This document shows positions 37,477 to 38,674 of a stretch of 38,674 nt of DNA, piece by piece. The DNA comes from Clostridia bacterium (GTDB lineage Bacteria; Bacillota; Clostridia; Oscillospirales; CAG-272): positions 1-38,674 of the forward strand of contig JAQXHN010000038.1 of the NCBI GenBank assembly GCA_029007295.1, given 5' to 3'. A model generated the notes under the pieces. That model was not told the DNA's origin. It ran no database searches and saw only the letters and a list, made by a program, of their open reading frames with translations. The number at the start of each line of letters is the position of its first letter. Within the stretch, counting starts at the first letter, position 1. Both the position numbers and the translations under genes were made by a program.

Positions 37477-37570
37477 ATAACCTTGCATAGTCAGCAAGGT
37501 TATATAAATTGCGCAGAAACCGTATTTATATAAAAAATTCTTGCCGACATCACAGTATCGATTTAAAGAA
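37477..37570 (-). promoter_or_regulatory. Second attenuator unit of the pyr leader
   Basis: Read on the minus strand. A loop element (37538-37570) begins with UUCUUUAAAUCGAUA and ends GUCGGCAAGAA: lower stem UUCUU/AAGAA, purine-containing internal bulge, upper stem CGAUA/UGUCG, loop CUGUGA. It is followed by a 10-bp hairpin with arm ATAACCTTGC (37477-37503) and T-rich sequence ending 8 bases before the pyrC ribosome site. GGCAAG in the loop element can pair with CTTGCT of the hairpin. This is a copy of unit 1 and may block transcription or expose translation. Confidence 0.65.
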
Positions 37571-37599
37571 GCCTGTATTCAGGGAGTTTTATTGACAAT

Positions 37600-37625
37600 A
37601 AAAAACCTTGCCGTACAGGCAAGGT
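37600..37625 (-). terminator. First intrinsic terminator in the pyr leader
   Basis: On the minus strand: 8-bp stem ACCTTGCC/GGCAAGGT, 5-base loop, then five more T. It lies inside the transcribed pyr leader upstream of pyrC, so it can only act as an attenuator. Confidence 0.85.
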
Positions 37626-37716
37626 GAAATTACAAAAATTAAACTATAATGTAAACCGTCGTTAATAGTAATATGTTGTTCATCATCTTGCCGATATCTC
37701 GTATCGATTTAAAGAT
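37600..37716 (-). promoter_or_regulatory. First attenuator unit of the pyr leader (PyrR-like)
   Basis: On the minus strand the transcript begins with AUCUUUAAAUCGAUA... (37685-37716): lower stem AUCUU/AAGAU, internal bulge, upper stem CGAUA/UAUCG, loop CGAGA. The 3' side contains GGCAAG (37687-37692), which can instead pair with CTTGCC (37618-37623), the 5' arm of the terminator. So three states are possible: anti-antiterminator, antiterminator, terminator. This is the anatomy of PyrR-controlled pyr leaders in Bacillus (UUUAAA, bulged hairpin with a G-N-G-A loop), though the full GAGAGG loop I remember is not kept. No pyrR gene is in the window. Confidence 0.65.
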
Positions 37717-37723
37717 TACCGAT

Positions 37724-37752
37724 ATTATATCATTAAAGCATACATATGTCAA
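37724..37752 (-). promoter_or_regulatory. Sigma-A promoter of the pyr operon
   Basis: Minus strand: TTGACA, 17-base spacer, TATAAT, a full consensus match. The expected transcript start (about 37717) is at or next to the first base of the first attenuator hairpin, leaving a leader of about 260 bases. Confidence 0.92.
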
Positions 37753-38031
37753 TATCACATTCGGCAAATTTTATAAACTTATTTATATTTTTTTGTGTAA
37801 GCACCGATATACGAATATCGCTACCGACCACGAATACAGCTCGGCAAATACAGCTCATAACAAATGTGAAAAGGCGCTTATGAAATTAAGAAAAGCAATA
37901 GAAGAATTCATATAAAGGCTATTTCGGTTTTTCTGTTTGTTAAGATATAAACAACCCTTCACAATGCCGTCAATAGGGTTCAGGGTATTTTCAATATTAG
38001 TTCAGATAAGTGAATAAGTCCCAAGAATCTT
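37753..38031. other. AT-rich gap between the pyr promoter and the copper locus, no clear gene
   Basis: No gene could be supported here. A plus-strand frame ending at 37915 codes for a charged end (HNKCEKALMKLRKAIEEF) but has no ribosome site and its start lies inside the pyr leader; it may be the remnant of a gene. Small inverted repeats occur at 37805-37820 (CGATAT/ATATCG) and 37953-37980 (AACCCT/AGGGTT). Confidence 0.4.
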
Positions 38032-38060
38032 GGTGGTCGAATAACTCGGCCACCTTTTTT
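38032..38060 (+). terminator. Orphan intrinsic terminator upstream of csoR
   Basis: A 9-bp stem GGTGGTCGA/TCGGCCACC (one U-G pair), 5-base loop, then six T. No intact plus-strand gene lies upstream. A second palindrome, CCAAG-AAT-CTTGG (38021-38033), overlaps its first two bases. Confidence 0.75.
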
Positions 38061-38154
38061 GATATACGAAATCAGTTAGAAAACTCTTTCGGTGTAGAAT
38101 CGGTATCTTTAGGATTCAAATTAAAAAATTATTCGCAGTTATGCTGTTTTTCTA

Positions 38155-38183
38155 TTGACATATACCCTATCAGGGTATATAAT
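38155..38183 (+). promoter_or_regulatory. Sigma-A promoter of the csoR-copA locus
   Basis: TTGACA, 17-base spacer, TATAAT: full consensus. The spacer is itself filled by an operator palindrome. Confidence 0.92.
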
Positions 38184-38204
38184 GATAATACCCCACTGGG
38201 GTAT
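38161..38204 (+). promoter_or_regulatory. Two CsoR-type operators
   Basis: Two perfect palindromes: TATACCCT-ATC-AGGGTATA (38161-38179), covering the promoter spacer and the first bases of the -10, and ATACCCC-ACT-GGGGTAT (38188-38204), covering the start of the transcript. Both match the known CsoR site plan (TACCC/GGGTA arms around a short centre). A repressor bound here would block RNA polymerase. Confidence 0.85.
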
Positions 38205-38221
38205 ATAAGGAGGATGTGACG

Positions 38222-38530
38222 ATGTATGATAAAGAAGTATGCGGATGCTGTGGAAAAACAACAAACCGCTCGGAAGAAGAAAGAAAAAAACTAATCCACC
38301 GTCTAAACCGAATGGAAGGGCAGATTCGCGGGATTCGCGGAATGGTGTAAACAGATGCTTACTGTGCGGATATTTTGATTCAGTCTGCCGCTGTGAATGC
38401 TGCAGTTAATGCTTTTAATAAGGAACTGTTGGCAAGTCATATCAAGGGCTGTGTTGCAAGAGATATTCGAAACGGCAATGATGATGTAATTGACGAATTA
38501 GTAGTAACCTTGCAAAAACTTATGAAATAA
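38222..38530 (+). pseudogene. csoR: csoR copper-sensing repressor with in-frame stop codon
   Basis: If codon 43 is read through, the frame gives a complete 102-residue CsoR/FrmR-family repressor: RLNRMEGQIRGIRGMV, then stop, then TDAYCADILIQSAAVNAAV and SHIKGCV. The copper ligands are present at C48, H73 and C77 (counting the stop as 43), with the same spacing as C36/H61/C65 of Mycobacterium CsoR. The interruption is TAA at 38348-38350, where the family usually has Glu (GMVExDAYC), so one G-to-T change of GAA would explain it. AGGAGG is well placed before the ATG. As written the protein would lose all metal ligands. A base-call error or recoding cannot be excluded. Confidence 0.85.
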
Positions 38531-38552
38531 AAGGAGGCGTTACGAATAAACT

Positions 38553-38674
38553 ATGGAACAATATACAGTAACCGGTATGAGCTGTGCCGCCTGTACTGCT
38601 CGGGTGGAAAAAGCAGTATCAGGCGTAAAAGGTGTAACTTCCTGCTCGGTCAGCCTCCTTACCAATTCTATGGG
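38553..38674 (+). CDS. copA: Copper-translocating P-type ATPase, 3'-truncated by the window edge
   Basis: Only the first 40 residues are visible: an N-terminal heavy-metal-associated domain with the copper motif GMSCAAC (8-14) and a following TARVEKAVSGVKGV helix and strand. This start is typical of CopA-type copper exporters that follow csoR. The ATG is the first start after an in-frame stop; the AGGAGG site is about 15 bases upstream, longer than usual. It would be co-transcribed with csoR from the CsoR-controlled promoter. ATPase domains are outside the window. Confidence 0.88.
   Translation, partial: MEQYTVTGMSCAACTARVEKAVSGVKGVTSCSVSLLTNSM

Noticed and set aside
37673..37917. 80-codon plus-strand frame overlapping the pyr promoter
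   Set aside because: No ribosome site; its first half lies on the pyr leader and promoter. Its charged end might be a gene remnant, noted only as a weak possibility.
38010..38219. 69-codon frame over the copper promoter
   Set aside because: It runs through an intrinsic terminator, a consensus promoter and both operators, so it is not a real gene.
1..38674. CRISPR arrays, insertion sequences, tRNA or rRNA genes, phage genes
   Set aside because: No regularly spaced repeats, transposase or integrase motifs, cloverleaf or rRNA segments were seen by reading; short RNA genes could still be missed without a search tool.

Overview
The window is chromosomal DNA from a Gram-positive, low-to-mid GC anaerobe-like member of the Firmicutes, most likely class Clostridia (Ruminococcaceae/Oscillospirales-like). 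This placement is inferred from strong AGGAGG-type ribosome sites, frequent GTG/TTG starts, sigma-A promoters with 17-bp spacers, a mraZ-to-ftsZ cluster headed by mraZ, a two-PASTA penicillin-binding protein, a type II-like pantothenate kinase, a PyrK/PyrD class 1B dihydroorotate dehydrogenase and a Cys-rich small peptide. MurE carries the DNPR motif, so the cell wall is predicted to be meso-diaminopimelate type. No rRNA, tRNA, insertion sequence or CRISPR array was seen.

Layout. (1) 1-1.9 kb, plus strand: the 3' part of tuf, a VanZ-family membrane protein and a 33-residue Cys-rich peptide. (2) 1.9-8.85 kb, minus strand: a lepA-hemW-yitT-cls operon followed by a GHL10-type glycosidase gene, read from one promoter at 8.82-8.85 kb. 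(3) 9.0-22.05 kb, plus strand: the division and cell-wall cluster mraZ-rsmH-ftsL-ftsI/spoVD-murE-murF-mraY-ftsW-murG-ftsQ-ftsZ. It makes peptidoglycan precursors (MurE, MurF, MraY, MurG), polymerises and cross-links them (FtsW, PBP) and assembles the divisome (FtsL, FtsQ, FtsZ). murD, murC, murB and ftsA are absent. (4) 22.1-24.8 kb, plus: a HAD phosphatase and a Ktr/Trk potassium uptake pair. (5) 24.85-27.05 kb, minus: pantothenate kinase, tcdA and mnmM, the last two acting on tRNA. (6) 27.1-28.9 kb, plus: a GNAT acetyltransferase and a Gfo/Idh/MocA oxidoreductase, each with its own promoter. (7) 28.98-37.75 kb, minus: the pyrimidine operon pyrC-carB-pyrK-pyrD-pyrF-pyrE-pyrB, nearly all of de novo UMP synthesis except carA. 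(8) 38.1-38.67 kb, plus: a copper-response locus with a csoR repressor interrupted by an in-frame stop, followed by the start of a copper P-type ATPase gene.

The most interesting points are: two tandem three-state attenuators in the roughly 260-nt leader of the pyr operon, which look like divergent PyrR-type elements; a PyrB protein with a C-terminal PyrI-like zinc domain but no allosteric domain; csoR with a nonsense codon downstream of two intact CsoR-type operators; FtsZ without a recognisable canonical C-terminal peptide in a cluster without ftsA; and a structured leader before the PBP gene. All calls come from reading the sequence and remembered family knowledge; no database search was run.
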